Origin: Cyclobacteriaceae bacterium
GTDB taxonomy: Bacteria; Bacteroidota; Bacteroidia; Cytophagales; Cyclobacteriaceae
Direction: 5' to 3'
DNA: 64,000 nucleotides
NCBI GenBank assembly: GCA_016787605.1
Contig: JAEUUE010000116.1
Coordinates: forward strand, 1 to 64,000
Numbering within the stretch: the first letter of the stretch is position 1; each line of letters begins with the position of its first letter. Position numbers and translations under genes: made by a program. The notes under the pieces were generated by a model, which did no database searches, had not been told where the DNA came from, and saw nothing but the letters and a program-made list of their open reading frames with translations. Shown piece by piece: positions 53,901-62,156 of this stretch.

Positions 53901-54167
53901 CAGATCTACGACGGTACGACCATCCGCCTGCGCGACATTACGCTGAACTATGATCTGCCGCAGTCGCTGATCCAGAAGACGCCTTTCAAGCGCGTTTCCA
54001 TCGGTATCTCCGGCCAGAACCTCTGGTTCAAGGCGGTGAACTTCCCGAAAGAAATGAACTTCGATACGGACGTATTGAGCACAGGTGTGGGTAACGGTCT
54101 TGGATTCGACATGTTTACCGGCCCCAGTGCCCGTCGCTTCGGTGGTATGATCAAGATTACCTTCTAA
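50958..54167 (+). CDS. SusC/RagA-family TonB-linked outer membrane protein
   Basis: 1069 residues. A signal peptide (about 1-20, ending SALAQ) precedes a CarboxypepD_reg domain (about 23-97, 'ISGKVTSAEDGAGLPGVNVV'), a TonB-box-like stretch, a plug ('LLQGKIPGVNI', 'IVIRGYTSITGDKQPLWIVDGVPF') and a 22-strand-type barrel ending 'FGGMIKITF'. It forms the gated pore of a nutrient uptake complex with the SusD lipoprotein 10 bases downstream. No glycoside hydrolase, protease or sigma/anti-sigma gene is nearby, so the substrate is unknown. Confidence 0.95.
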   Translation: MRKYLLVLFALAFAFSALAQERTISGKVTSAEDGAGLPGVNVVLKGTSNGTVTDAEGNYKLAVPSTGGTLQFSFIGFATQEVDIGERSVVDASLKSDIETLTEVVVTAQAIQQDKRALGYSVTSVGGNVVAQKPEADLARLLQGKIPGVNITNTGGVSGTGTNIVIRGYTSITGDKQPLWIVDGVPFNSSTNAQGDFLSGNQATPSRFLDLDPNNIERIDVLKGLSAAVLYGEQGRNGVMIVTTKNARKKKERFEVNLNQTYFVTEIASMPELQNNYGNGFDQNWGFFFSNWGPKFGSLNAPDSIPNPVTNTNATKNEFPELLGTKVPYQAYPNNVKDFFKQGFSANTSLNVSGGTETMSYNASLSYLEDEGFIPNNTLSKLNFGIGFNAQVTEKFNVSTSFNYASTEQKTPPISAGTGNGPSGAGSSVFANVFFVPRNIDLMGLPFETPTTKMSAYYRAGNDLENPRWTAKYSRSINDVTRFFGRTAFSYRIMEGLDVTYRVGLDTYTEYQQYQINKGGPQNINGLYRTVTGQNTIWNNDFFISYNKDINEDFNVNATAGIQNRNDRYIQDGMESAQQVVFGFMNHSNFLTHSNINSFTGGNLNYERKTILTGYYATATLGYKDYAYINLQGRYDRKSTVEVENQGIFYPSVSLSFIPTTAFGFESDKINQIKVRLNYGTSAGYPDAYGTRNVLISNARAFLNDAGREVVANTLANRLGNPNLKPELFSEIEAGVEGTFFKNRLGIDLSLYTRTTTDLITDAPLDPSTGYTVTRINVGKSSTKGLELSIRGTPVKIGDFQWDVTLNWWAYRSQIDELGFGLTRVQIPGGGFQDLGNYAVAGEPYNVIYGSYVPRDPATGERIVGSDGNYLFSDDIARIGDPNPLWNASLFNTFMYKGFTLSAQLEYRHGGDIWSATTATLIGRGVSKFVDFDHDRTFTLPGVKANPNAGAPGEADYIPNDIQITSAGVYFANVAFGPSDLQIYDGTTIRLRDITLNYDLPQSLIQKTPFKRVSIGISGQNLWFKAVNFPKEMNFDTDVLSTGVGNGLGFDMFTGPSARRFGGMIKITF

Positions 54168-54177
54168 GCCTAAATCG

Positions 54178-55914
54178 ATGAATACCATGAAAAAAAGAAC
54201 GAACAATACAATCAAAGGGGTAGTCTTTGCCTTGGGCTTGCTTACTGCTATTGCCTGTACGGAAGGACTGGACAGCAACCTGAACAACCCCAGCGCCCTG
54301 GCGCCCGAACAGGCCAGCAATGAATACATCTGGAACGGGATCCAGTTGAGTTTTGCCAACTTCTACCTCAACGTGACTGACTTCGGTCAGGACCTCACCC
54401 GTATGAGGAATTTGTATGGCTCCATCTACGAGAACGCGTATACCCAGAACAACTTCAACGGGATCTGGCTGAGCGCTTACTCGGACGTAATGGTTAACTC
54501 CAACCTGTTGCTTGATAAGACCAAGGAAAATCCTGCTACAACGACGGTGGAATACAATCCGTTCTATCAGGGAACTACCAAGGTGATGAAGGCCTATGTC
54601 CTGCTGACCCTGGTGGACTATTTTGGAGACGTTCCTTACGCTGAGGCGTTCAATACCAGCAACTTTAACCCTGCAGCCCAAAGCGGTGCGGCGGTTTACG
54701 ATTCGGCCCAGAACCTGCTCCAGTCGGCGGTGGCTGACCTGAACTTGGTGGTTTCCGGTACTCCGAAGCCTGCGTATGATCTCTACTATAATGGTGTTGC
54801 TGCGGGCTGGAGAAAGGCGGCCAATTCCTTGCTGTTTAAGTTGCACCTGAACAGGCGACTCATTGATCCTGCCGGTTCGGATGCAGCCATGGCTGCCTTG
54901 ATTACCGCCAACGACATGATCAACTCGAATGCCGACGATTTCAGCTTCAAGTTTACGGCCAATAGCCAGACGAACCCGAACACCTTCCATCCATGGTTCT
55001 ACGGCAGCTACCTGACCAGCTCGGGCCCGTACATGTCCAACTCGTACATGAAGGAGTTGTATGACGGAAAGGGATTCAAGGATCCCCGCCTGCGGTACTA
55101 CTTCTACCGCCAGGTAAACCAGCCGACAACCGATGTGAACGAGTTGACTTGCTCCATCCCGGTATTCCCGTACACCACGTTTCCTCCGGCTCACTATCCT
55201 CCGGGCACGGCTTATTGCCAGCTTCCTGAAGGATACTGGGGTCGCGACCACCTCAACTTTGAAGGTACGCCTCCCGATGGTCTGAAGAAGACGACTTACG
55301 GACTGTATCCGGCCGGTGGCCGTTTCGACGCCAACGACGCGAAGCCAGTGACCGACCAGGGTCTGTCTTCCGGTGGAAAAGGAAAAGGTATCCTCCCGAT
55401 CATGATGAGTTCGTTTGTACTCTTCATGCGCGCCGAGCATGCCCTGATGAAGCCTGCTTCCGACCCGGTTGGCGCAAGAGCGCTGCTGGAGCAAGCCATT
55501 CGCCGCTCCATTGACCGCGTGATGACCTTTATTCCCTCTGCAGTGAATCCGTCATTTGCTCCTTCGGCCACGGGTATCAATACTTACGTGAACACCGTGT
55601 TGGCCCGCTATGACGTTGCAACGCCGACTGCTCCCAACACCACGTTGCAGGAAACCAAACTGGATGTGATCTGTAAGGAGTACTGGATCGCCCTGTGGGG
55701 TAATGGTGTGGAGTCCTATAACATGTACCGCCGCACAGGTCGTCCTACCGGCATGCAGCCAGCCCTGGCCGCTGATCCGGGCAATTTCTACCGGTCACTC
55801 ACTTATCCCGGTGTGTACATTGTTCGGAACAACCAGGCAACGCAGAAACCGGACAACAAGGTAAAGGTCTTCTGGGATCCTGGTACCCAGTATCCGGACG
55901 GGTTCATTTATTAA
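54178..55914 (+). CDS. SusD/RagB-family surface lipoprotein
   Basis: 578 residues. A lipoprotein signal ends at the Cys in 'LLTAIACTEG'; an ATG at 54187 is an alternative start. The family TPR-rich fold is shown by 'YQGTTKVMKAYVLLTLVDYF', followed by GDVPYAEAF, and by the C-terminal 'GVESYNMYRRTGRP'. It is the lid and ligand-binding partner of the SusC pore. The substrate is not predictable; the 'YFGDVPY' region is common to the family. Confidence 0.94.
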   Translation: MNTMKKRTNNTIKGVVFALGLLTAIACTEGLDSNLNNPSALAPEQASNEYIWNGIQLSFANFYLNVTDFGQDLTRMRNLYGSIYENAYTQNNFNGIWLSAYSDVMVNSNLLLDKTKENPATTTVEYNPFYQGTTKVMKAYVLLTLVDYFGDVPYAEAFNTSNFNPAAQSGAAVYDSAQNLLQSAVADLNLVVSGTPKPAYDLYYNGVAAGWRKAANSLLFKLHLNRRLIDPAGSDAAMAALITANDMINSNADDFSFKFTANSQTNPNTFHPWFYGSYLTSSGPYMSNSYMKELYDGKGFKDPRLRYYFYRQVNQPTTDVNELTCSIPVFPYTTFPPAHYPPGTAYCQLPEGYWGRDHLNFEGTPPDGLKKTTYGLYPAGGRFDANDAKPVTDQGLSSGGKGKGILPIMMSSFVLFMRAEHALMKPASDPVGARALLEQAIRRSIDRVMTFIPSAVNPSFAPSATGINTYVNTVLARYDVATPTAPNTTLQETKLDVICKEYWIALWGNGVESYNMYRRTGRPTGMQPALAADPGNFYRSLTYPGVYIVRNNQATQKPDNKVKVFWDPGTQYPDGFIY

Positions 55915-55930
55915 TCTAACTGACGACACA

Positions 55931-56884
55931 ATGAAAAACAGAAATAAAATCATAGCCGTCCTGTTCGCGCTGGGGCTGGGATTTTCCTGTACGGACGAAA
56001 GCACCTATCCGATCGACTTTGATAAGGTGAATAATTCCAATGCAGGAATCCTGTCGCAGGTGAGCGTTATCTCGGTTGCCTTCGATAAGTTCAATATCCC
56101 GGGCGCCAAGTACGAGGTAACACTAGAAGCCAACGATGCAAACCGCGGTAAGTTGTTTACCTCGGTCGACATCTTTGTTTCTTACGTGGACCGTACTCCT
56201 TCCTCGGCAAATGGAAATAATTCCAAAACCGAAGTGAAGATCAAGACCCACCAGGCTTCTGAGTTTGTAGTAGACGGTACCACGGGGCTTCCCCGCCTGA
56301 CCGTTTCGATTACAGCTCCGGAGACCCTGACGGCTCTTGGCCTTGTGGCCGGGGAGCTTGAGGGTTCTGACCAGTTCGTTTATCGCCAGGCCATGAACTT
56401 CCCTGATGGCCGGGTGTTCTCGAGCAACAACGTGACCACAGCCATCGCCTCGGGCGGGGGTGTGTACAAGTCACCTTTCCAGAACGTGGTAGCTGTAGTG
56501 TGCCCTTCCGATCTCGGAGGCACCATCAACTACAAGACCTACGTGTTTGCAGCCGTTGTTCCGATCGCACCCTGTCAGCCGTTCGTTACCGGTACCACCA
56601 CCTGGGATGAACTGGGACCTGGTGCGTATGCCGTGGAAGACGCCACGTTCGGTCAGTATGATTGCGCGTGGAACGACAACCCGGCTTCAGGGGTTACCCT
56701 GAATGACGCCTGCAACATCCTGTCCCTGACCGGAAGCGATCAGTATGGCCTCATCTATACGTTCTCCATCTTCTCCAATGACGGCACCACGCTGGTGATC
56801 GATTGGTCAAACGATTATGGAGATGTCGGAAGATCGGAATTGACTCGCACAGGTAAGACCTGGCCCCTTGGCCTGACCTTCTGA
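55931..56884 (+). CDS. lipoprotein of a SusCD locus, unknown function
   Basis: 317 residues. The lipoprotein signal 'MKNRNKIIAVLFALGLGFSC' has its Cys at 20. The mature part is beta-rich with three to four Cys in the last third and may form one or two Ig-like domains ('ISVAFDKFNIPGAKYEVTLE'). It lies 16 bases after susD and before a strong terminator, so it is the third gene of the operon. Such extra lipoproteins often act as surface glycan- or ligand-binding partners; that role is inferred. Confidence 0.75.
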   Translation: MKNRNKIIAVLFALGLGFSCTDESTYPIDFDKVNNSNAGILSQVSVISVAFDKFNIPGAKYEVTLEANDANRGKLFTSVDIFVSYVDRTPSSANGNNSKTEVKIKTHQASEFVVDGTTGLPRLTVSITAPETLTALGLVAGELEGSDQFVYRQAMNFPDGRVFSSNNVTTAIASGGGVYKSPFQNVVAVVCPSDLGGTINYKTYVFAAVVPIAPCQPFVTGTTTWDELGPGAYAVEDATFGQYDCAWNDNPASGVTLNDACNILSLTGSDQYGLIYTFSIFSNDGTTLVIDWSNDYGDVGRSELTRTGKTWPLGLTF

Positions 56885-56906
56885 TCTGAGCGTTCAGACT
56901 TCTTTG

Positions 56907-56937
56907 AAAAGCCCGGCTATTTAGCCGGGCTTTTCTT
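56907..56937 (+). terminator. terminator of the susCD operon
   Basis: A near-perfect hairpin, AAAAGCCCGGCTA (56907-56919) and TAGCCGGGCTTTT (56922-56934), continues into TTTTCTTATT. Flanking As and Ts on both sides mean it could also work on the minus strand. Confidence 0.85.
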
Positions 56938-56948
56938 ATTATTGCGCC

Positions 56949-57668
56949 ATGATAAATAGGACTGGAATTCTGCTGTGGGCGCTGACCCTGTGCCTCCCGT
57001 ACACTGTGGTAGGACAGGTGAGCAATGAGGAATTGAGGACCATGCGAATCTTGGGCGACCTGGAAAGGGAGTCGAGACCCTTCCGGAGCAACTCCGCCAA
57101 CGGCCCTGAGGTGGAGGGCGACTCCTACTTGTGGAAGAATTGGAGCCCCGGCAGCCTGACGTTGTACCGCGAAAACAAGACGTATGAGATCAGTGGCCTC
57201 AAATACGATGTGCTGAACTTCGGCCTCGACATCTATTTTGAATCCGACAAAATCAAATCGCTGGACGGTAACCTGGTACAGTCGTTCGAGTATAAGGATT
57301 CCGTGACCCAGATACCGCACCGCTTTGTCAACGGCAAGAATTTTACCCGTGACGGTGCACCAGTCCGGGGTTTCCTGGAGGTGCTGTGCTGGGGAAAAGT
57401 AGACGTGTACGCATTCACCGAAGCCACCCTGCTCAAACCAAACTACAACGTAGCCATCGGTTCGGGCAGCAAGAATTACCAGATCTATAAGAAGCGCGTT
57501 CTTCTTTACAGCACGGCCACCGAACTCCGGTCCCTGAGCCGCAAGGAGTTGGAGACGTTATGGAGTGAGCGTGCCGACGAGATGAAGAAGTTTCAGAAGA
57601 TCAACAAGCTCAACCCGTCCCGCGAACGCGACCTGATGCTCATGGTCGACTACTTCAATACCCTCTGA
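56949..57668 (+). CDS. secreted protein of unknown function
   Basis: 239 residues. A signal peptide (about 1-22, ending VVGQ) precedes a mixed alpha/beta mature part with a Lys/Glu-rich helical C-terminus ('LSRKELETLWSERADEMKKF'). No family is recognised. It follows the susCD terminator by 15 bases and is convergent with the DUF2911 gene. Confidence 0.65.
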   Translation: MINRTGILLWALTLCLPYTVVGQVSNEELRTMRILGDLERESRPFRSNSANGPEVEGDSYLWKNWSPGSLTLYRENKTYEISGLKYDVLNFGLDIYFESDKIKSLDGNLVQSFEYKDSVTQIPHRFVNGKNFTRDGAPVRGFLEVLCWGKVDVYAFTEATLLKPNYNVAIGSGSKNYQIYKKRVLLYSTATELRSLSRKELETLWSERADEMKKFQKINKLNPSRERDLMLMVDYFNTL

Positions 57669-57670
57669 AA

Positions 57671-57708
57671 CAAAAAACCCGGAGCCCAGGGGATGCCTGA
57701 ACTCCGGG
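57671..57708 (-). terminator. terminator of the DUF2911 gene
   Basis: On the minus strand CCCGGAG (57702-57708) pairs with CTCCGGG (57678-57684), followed by six Ts. It lies between convergent genes; an internal AGGCATCCCCTGG stretch adds pairing in the loop. Confidence 0.7.
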
Positions 57709-57729
57709 ATGCCTGAACGGCGATACTTC

Positions 57730-58251
57730 CTATCCTTTCTTCACCTTGAAGGCAACCAGGGTGTTTTCCCACTGGAGGGTAACCTGGTCTTTTTCCACGC
57801 CGATCGCAAAGGTCTCTACAAAAGCAGGTGTCTTTCCAGGTTTCACATTCACCCGGAGCACATCGTTGCTCTCCTTGTAGCTGTAGGCACCCCACTGGCC
57901 CGTGGCCTTCTGAAAAATGATGGTCCACTCCGTTTCGCCGGGAATGGAGAAGAGCTCGTACTTGCCGGCCGCCAGCGTCTTGCCCTCTACCTGGATGGGC
58001 TTGTCAATTTCAAACGTGGTGGCTTCGTTGGCACCCGTGCGCCATACCTTGCCGAAAGGCTCAATTCCACCCAGCATCTTCCTGCCCTTGGCGGAAGGAG
58101 CCGAGTAGTCAATCTTAACTTTCACGCCGTCGATGCTGCCCTCAGCCGTACGTGGCGGGCTGGGCCGCTTGCTTTTATCCTGTCCTTGCGCGAAGCCGAT
58201 TACGGCTGCCAGGGCGAGCAGAAATACCGTCATAACTGTTCTCTTGATCAT
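57730..58251 (-). CDS. DUF2911 domain secreted protein
   Basis: 173 residues. A signal peptide (about 1-22, ending GFAQ) precedes a DUF2911 domain: 'VKIDYSAPSAKGRKMLGGI' followed by EPFGKVWRTGANEAT and 'AGKYELFSIPGE' are diagnostic. The family is beta-rich, exported and of unknown function, common in Bacteroidota. It stands as a single gene with its own terminator. Confidence 0.9.
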   Translation of the reverse strand: MIKRTVMTVFLLALAAVIGFAQGQDKSKRPSPPRTAEGSIDGVKVKIDYSAPSAKGRKMLGGIEPFGKVWRTGANEATTFEIDKPIQVEGKTLAAGKYELFSIPGETEWTIIFQKATGQWGAYSYKESNDVLRVNVKPGKTPAFVETFAIGVEKDQVTLQWENTLVAFKVKKG

Positions 58252-58348
58252 AGTTTGATTGGTTTAAGTGAATGATGGAAAGCGCAGGAAGCTGCGCTGG
58301 TGTTCTAACGGTAACAGGCGGGCAATAGTTCGGCCGAAGGCCTGGAAT

Positions 58349-59683
58349 TTACCTGCCCCCGAATGGGTTAAGGGCTGACAGGGCACGCTTTCCTCCGCCC
58401 ATTTTGTTCATGGTCTTCATCATCTTGCGAAGCTCGGTAAACTGCTTCAGCAACTGGTTTACCTGCTGCACGGAAGTGCCACTCCCTTTGGCGATGCGCT
58501 CCTTGCGGCTGCTATTGATGATCTCCGGATTCTCGCGCTCCTTGATGGTCATCGACTGGATGATGGCCTCCAGCGGTTTGAAGGCGTTGTCGTCGACGTT
58601 GACGTCTTTCATCGCCTTGCCCACGCCGGGAATCATGCCCAGCAGGTCCTTCATATTGCCCATCTTCTTGATCTGGGCCAGCTGGTTAAGGAAGTCGTTA
58701 AGGTCGAACTGGTTCTTGCGGATCTTCTTTTGAAGGCGGTCGGCTTCCTCCTGGTCAAAGGCCTCCTGCGCCTTTTCGACAAGCCCGACCACATCGCCCA
58801 TGCCCAGGATCCTGCCCGCCATCCGGTCGGGGTAGAAGCGGTCCAGGGCTTCCATCTTCTCACCGGAGCTGATGAACTTGATCGGCTTCTCGGTGATCCG
58901 ACGGATGGACAGAGCAGCGCCACCGCGGGTGTCGCCGTCCATCTTGCTGAGAACCACCCCGTCGAAATTGATCCGGTCATTGAATGCCTTGGCGGTGTTC
59001 ACGGCATCCTGGCCGGTCATGGCATCTACGACGAAGAGGGTCTCGGAAGGCTTGAGTGTATCTTTCAGCGACGCAATCTCCTGCATCATTTCCTCGTCGA
59101 CAGCCAGGCGTCCGGCCGTATCGACGATAACGACACGGTGATTGTTCTGCCGCGCATGCTCGAGCGCCGCTTTGGCGATCTTCAGCGGATCCTTCGTCTC
59201 CTTATCGGTGTAAATGTCTACGCCAACCTGGGCAGCCAGTACGGTGAGCTGGTCGATGGCCGCCGGACGGTACACGTCGCAGGCGGCTAGGAGCACCTGA
59301 CGGCCCTGGCGCTTGAGGTAGTTGGCGAGCTTGCCCGAAAAGGTGGTCTTTCCCGAACCCTGGAGGCCCGCGATGAGGATAATGGCCGGGTTTCCTTCAA
59401 TCCGGATGTCCTCGCTGGTGCCTCCCATGAGCTGGGTCAGCTCGTCGTTGGTGATCTTGGTCAGGAGCTGGCCCGGTGAGATTGACGTAAGCACATTCTG
59501 GCCCATGGCCTTGGCCTTGATCTCGTCGGTGACTTCCTTGGCGACTTTGTAGTTGACGTCCGCATCGATGAGGGCCTTGCGGATTTCCTTGATGGTCCCG
59601 GCCACGTTGATCTCCGTAATCCGCCCCTGGCCCTTCAGGGTCTGGATGGCTTTATCAATCTTATGGCTTAAACTTTCAAACAT
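58349..59683 (-). CDS. ffh: signal recognition particle protein Ffh (SRP54)
   Basis: 444 residues: N domain (1-95), GTPase G domain with GLQGSGKTT at 106-114, 'DTAGRLAVDEEMM' and TKMDGDTRGGAAL-type loops (here SKMDGDTRGG), and a methionine-rich M domain (about 325-444) that binds 4.5S RNA and signal peptides. It guides nascent membrane and exported proteins to FtsY at the inner membrane. A monocistronic gene; a near match TACCTTCG (59758-59765, minus strand) may be its -7 element. Confidence 0.96.
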   Translation of the reverse strand: MFESLSHKIDKAIQTLKGQGRITEINVAGTIKEIRKALIDADVNYKVAKEVTDEIKAKAMGQNVLTSISPGQLLTKITNDELTQLMGGTSEDIRIEGNPAIILIAGLQGSGKTTFSGKLANYLKRQGRQVLLAACDVYRPAAIDQLTVLAAQVGVDIYTDKETKDPLKIAKAALEHARQNNHRVVIVDTAGRLAVDEEMMQEIASLKDTLKPSETLFVVDAMTGQDAVNTAKAFNDRINFDGVVLSKMDGDTRGGAALSIRRITEKPIKFISSGEKMEALDRFYPDRMAGRILGMGDVVGLVEKAQEAFDQEEADRLQKKIRKNQFDLNDFLNQLAQIKKMGNMKDLLGMIPGVGKAMKDVNVDDNAFKPLEAIIQSMTIKERENPEIINSSRKERIAKGSGTSVQQVNQLLKQFTELRKMMKTMNKMGGGKRALSALNPFGGR

Positions 59684-59817
59684 GGGCTCGGATTCAAAAA
59701 ATGGTTGGATTTCAGGATTACGGTCAAAAGCGCGCTGTTTTCGCGCAATTTAGACCGCGAAGGTAGTGGTACCACGCAATTAGCGCAAGGGCGCCCTAAT
59801 CCCTGCCATCCTGAATG

Positions 59818-61011
59818 CTAGTCGTGACGGAACAGGGTCAACGGGTACGCTTCACCCACCGCGGCCGTTGCCCCCTGCGGTATTTCCAGGAAGCCATCCA
59901 CCTCGCGCAAATTGGCAAAGTCACCGGATCCCCCTCCGGGCACCGGGTAGGCCATTTGAATTCCTTTTTCATGTTTTATCCTGACCTGTACAAAGTGCGT
60001 GAGGTCAGCGTTTTTCAGCTCAACGGGCGCAGCCAGCACCGCGTTCGCCTCAGGAGGCTTAATGCCCATGGTGCCCAGCAACCACGGACGGATGTACCGA
60101 TAGAAGCAAAGAAATGACGATACCGGGTTTCCCGGGAGTCCGAAGATCACCTGCTTTTTTGTAGTACCGAAAAAAATCGGCTTGCCGGGTTTCTGGCTTA
60201 CCTGGTGAAAGATGGTTTCTACGCCGAGGTGCTTCAGTGCTGCCGGTACAAAATCGAATTTGCCTTTGGATACACCCCCGCTCAAGATGACTACTTCGTA
60301 GATCTTGAACAGCTTCTCCAGCTCACGCTCCATGATATTCTGGTCATCCGGAAGGTGAAACAAATCAACCGGGCAACCCATCTGGTGCAGGACGGCCCGC
60401 AGCGCGTGACTGTTCGACCGCCGAATCTGGTGGGGAAGAGGGCGGTCGTGAACATCCACCAATTCGTTGCCGGTCGACACTATGGCTGTTTTTGGAAAAC
60501 GGTACACGGTGCATTCCAGCCATCCTATCGCGGCGAGCAAGGCCACTTCGCCGATAGCCAGCCGGGTGCCGGGCGACAGCAGGGTGTCCCCGCGCTTGGC
60601 GTCCTGGGCCCGGGGGTGTACGTGTTGGCCCCGCGTGATGTTCTTCGTCTTGAGTTTGGCCATGTCGTGCACCACGGTGACATCCTCATAACGGATGACG
60701 GTATCGCAGCCAATGGGCAGCATGGCGCCGGTCATCACCTCGATGCAATTCTTGTCATTCTTCAGGGTCAGTCTCGGCTGGCCGGCGGGCTGAAGTCCTT
60801 CCACCCGAAAGCCTTCCCAGCCCTCCTCGATGGCCTGGTAGTTGACGGCGATACCGTCCATGGCCACACGGTCAAAAGGAGGGAAGTCACGGTCGGCCTT
60901 GATGGACTCTGCGATAACCCTGCCCACCGCTTCCTCGATTTTGATGCGTTCGGTTCCGGGTCGATAAACTTGTGCGAGAATAAGCCGGGTGGCTTCGGCT
61001 ACGCTGACCAT
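59818..61011 (-). CDS. moeA: molybdopterin molybdenumtransferase MoeA
   Basis: 397 residues, full length. It inserts molybdate into adenylylated molybdopterin. Motifs: 'SVAEATRLIL' at the start, 'DRVAMDGIAVNY' in the N-terminal domain, the MoCF-binding stretch 'VVILSGGVSKGKFDFVPAAL', and 'GLPGNPVSSF' in the C-terminal part. It is divergent from moaC with a 33-bp gap. Confidence 0.95.
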   Translation of the reverse strand: MVSVAEATRLILAQVYRPGTERIKIEEAVGRVIAESIKADRDFPPFDRVAMDGIAVNYQAIEEGWEGFRVEGLQPAGQPRLTLKNDKNCIEVMTGAMLPIGCDTVIRYEDVTVVHDMAKLKTKNITRGQHVHPRAQDAKRGDTLLSPGTRLAIGEVALLAAIGWLECTVYRFPKTAIVSTGNELVDVHDRPLPHQIRRSNSHALRAVLHQMGCPVDLFHLPDDQNIMERELEKLFKIYEVVILSGGVSKGKFDFVPAALKHLGVETIFHQVSQKPGKPIFFGTTKKQVIFGLPGNPVSSFLCFYRYIRPWLLGTMGIKPPEANAVLAAPVELKNADLTHFVQVRIKHEKGIQMAYPVPGGGSGDFANLREVDGFLEIPQGATAAVGEAYPLTLFRHD

Positions 61012-61019
61012 GAATTGGT

Positions 61020-61027
61020 TATTTTTG
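61020..61027 (+). promoter_or_regulatory. -7 element of moaC
   Basis: TATTTTTG fits TAnnTTTG exactly, 17 bases before the moaC ATG at 61045, predicting a leader of about 11 nt. It lies in the 33-bp gap between divergent moeA and moaC. Confidence 0.45.
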
Positions 61028-61044
61028 ATTCAAGATAGGAAGAA

Positions 61045-61524
61045 ATGAAGAGCAAGCTAAGTCATGTCGACCGATCGGGGACCCCGCGGATGGTGAATGT
61101 GGGCGGCAAGAAGGAGACGCAACGAAGCGCGACCGCCTGTGCCAGGGTGTGGCTGGGTCCGGCGATCATGAAGCAGCTTCAGGGCGAAGAAATCCGGCTG
61201 GCGAAAGGACCTGTTTTTCAAACTGCTATCCTGGCCGGCATCCAGGGTGCCAAGAAGACCGCTGACCTGATTCCGCTCTGTCATCCGCTGAGCCTGGAAG
61301 ATTGTTCGGTGACCGTTCGCTCGGAAGGCGAATACGCGATCATCGAAGCCACCGCGAATATTACGGCAAAGACCGGGGTGGAGATGGAGGCCCTCACGGC
61401 GGTGTCAGTGGCGGCGCTGACCCTTTACGACATGTGCAAGGCCTTGTCGCATGACATTCGCATCGAGTCCATCCACCTGCTCAGCAAGCGGGGAGGAAAG
61501 AGGGACTTTGTGAGAAAGGCCTGA
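61045..61524 (+). CDS. moaC: cyclic pyranopterin monophosphate synthase MoaC
   Basis: 159 residues, full length. It converts the MoaA product, 3',8-cyclo-7,8-dihydro-GTP, to cyclic pyranopterin monophosphate. Conserved motifs: 'MVNVGGKKETQRSATA', 'IPLCHPLSLE' with the catalytic-site Cys-His, and 'AKTGVEMEALTAVSVAAL' followed by DMCKA. A single gene on the plus strand between minus-strand moeA and moaE. Confidence 0.96.
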   Translation: MKSKLSHVDRSGTPRMVNVGGKKETQRSATACARVWLGPAIMKQLQGEEIRLAKGPVFQTAILAGIQGAKKTADLIPLCHPLSLEDCSVTVRSEGEYAIIEATANITAKTGVEMEALTAVSVAALTLYDMCKALSHDIRIESIHLLSKRGGKRDFVRKA

Positions 61525-61531
61525 CATGACG

Positions 61532-61571
61532 AAGGCCTGCCGCCATGCCGGTGAGCAGGACGACAGGCCTT
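61532..61571. terminator. possible stem-loop between convergent moaC and moaE
   Basis: AAGGCCTG (61532-61539) pairs perfectly with CAGGCCTT (61564-61571) across a 24-nt loop. There is no T-run on either strand, so it is at best a weak terminator. Confidence 0.25.
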
Positions 61572-61590
61572 GCCTGCGATCAGCACATGA

Positions 61591-62028
61591 TCAGTTCATG
61601 GGCGCTGAGGCTTGAATTTTCGGTTGGGCTCCTACCCACTCTTCGCCATCTTCAAATACTTCCTTCTTGAAGATCGGCACATTTTCTTTCAGCTTATCGA
61701 TGATATATTGGCAAGCTTCAAAGGACTCCTTGCGGTGCTTGGTTGCCACGGCGACAACGACGGCTACTTCCCCGGGCTTGAGCGTGCCAATCCGGTGACT
61801 TACTGCCCATCCCATCAAGGGCCACTTATGCGCGGCGTCGTCGATGATCTTCCGGGTTTCATTAACGGCCATGCCTTCATAGGCCTCGTATTCCAGCCAC
61901 ACCACGTTCTTGTTATGAGCCGTGTTGCGTACGGTACCAATGAAAACATTAACGGCCCCCGCACCAAGGCTGGAGGCCGTTTCGATGACCTTTGGGATGT
62001 CAATCGGCTTTTCGGTGATTTTGATCAT
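61591..62028 (-). CDS. moaE: molybdopterin synthase catalytic subunit MoaE
   Basis: 145 residues from the ATG at 62028 (MIKITEKPID); an ATG at 62052 would add eight. It transfers sulfur from MoaD thiocarboxylate to the precursor. 'GAVNVFIGTVRNTAHNKNV' followed by LEYEAYEGMA, 'HRIGTLKPGEVAVVVAV' and 'HRKESFEACQYIID' followed by KLKENVPIFKKE are family features, including the Lys pair of the active site. moaD lies about 130 bases upstream on the same strand. Confidence 0.94.
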   Translation of the reverse strand: MIKITEKPIDIPKVIETASSLGAGAVNVFIGTVRNTAHNKNVVWLEYEAYEGMAVNETRKIIDDAAHKWPLMGWAVSHRIGTLKPGEVAVVVAVATKHRKESFEACQYIIDKLKENVPIFKKEVFEDGEEWVGAQPKIQASAPMN

Positions 62029-62156
62029 ATGCGTAGTGATTTGGGTAATCAATCAGACACTGAGATCAATGTACCGAATCGATCCAGCCAAGGCAATGAG
62101 TTTTATCAGTATTTCGGGGAGGGCGAAAAATGGGGTCGCGGAGGCCCCGGGAACCC

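Noticed and set aside
53145-55494. Long minus-strand frames (404 and 445 codons) antisense to susC and susD
   Set aside because: SusC and SusD are unambiguous on the plus strand; the antisense frames show no family features.
59725-59765. GCGCG...CGCGC hairpin before ffh as a riboswitch or terminator
   Set aside because: A 5-bp stem only, no conserved motif or T-run.
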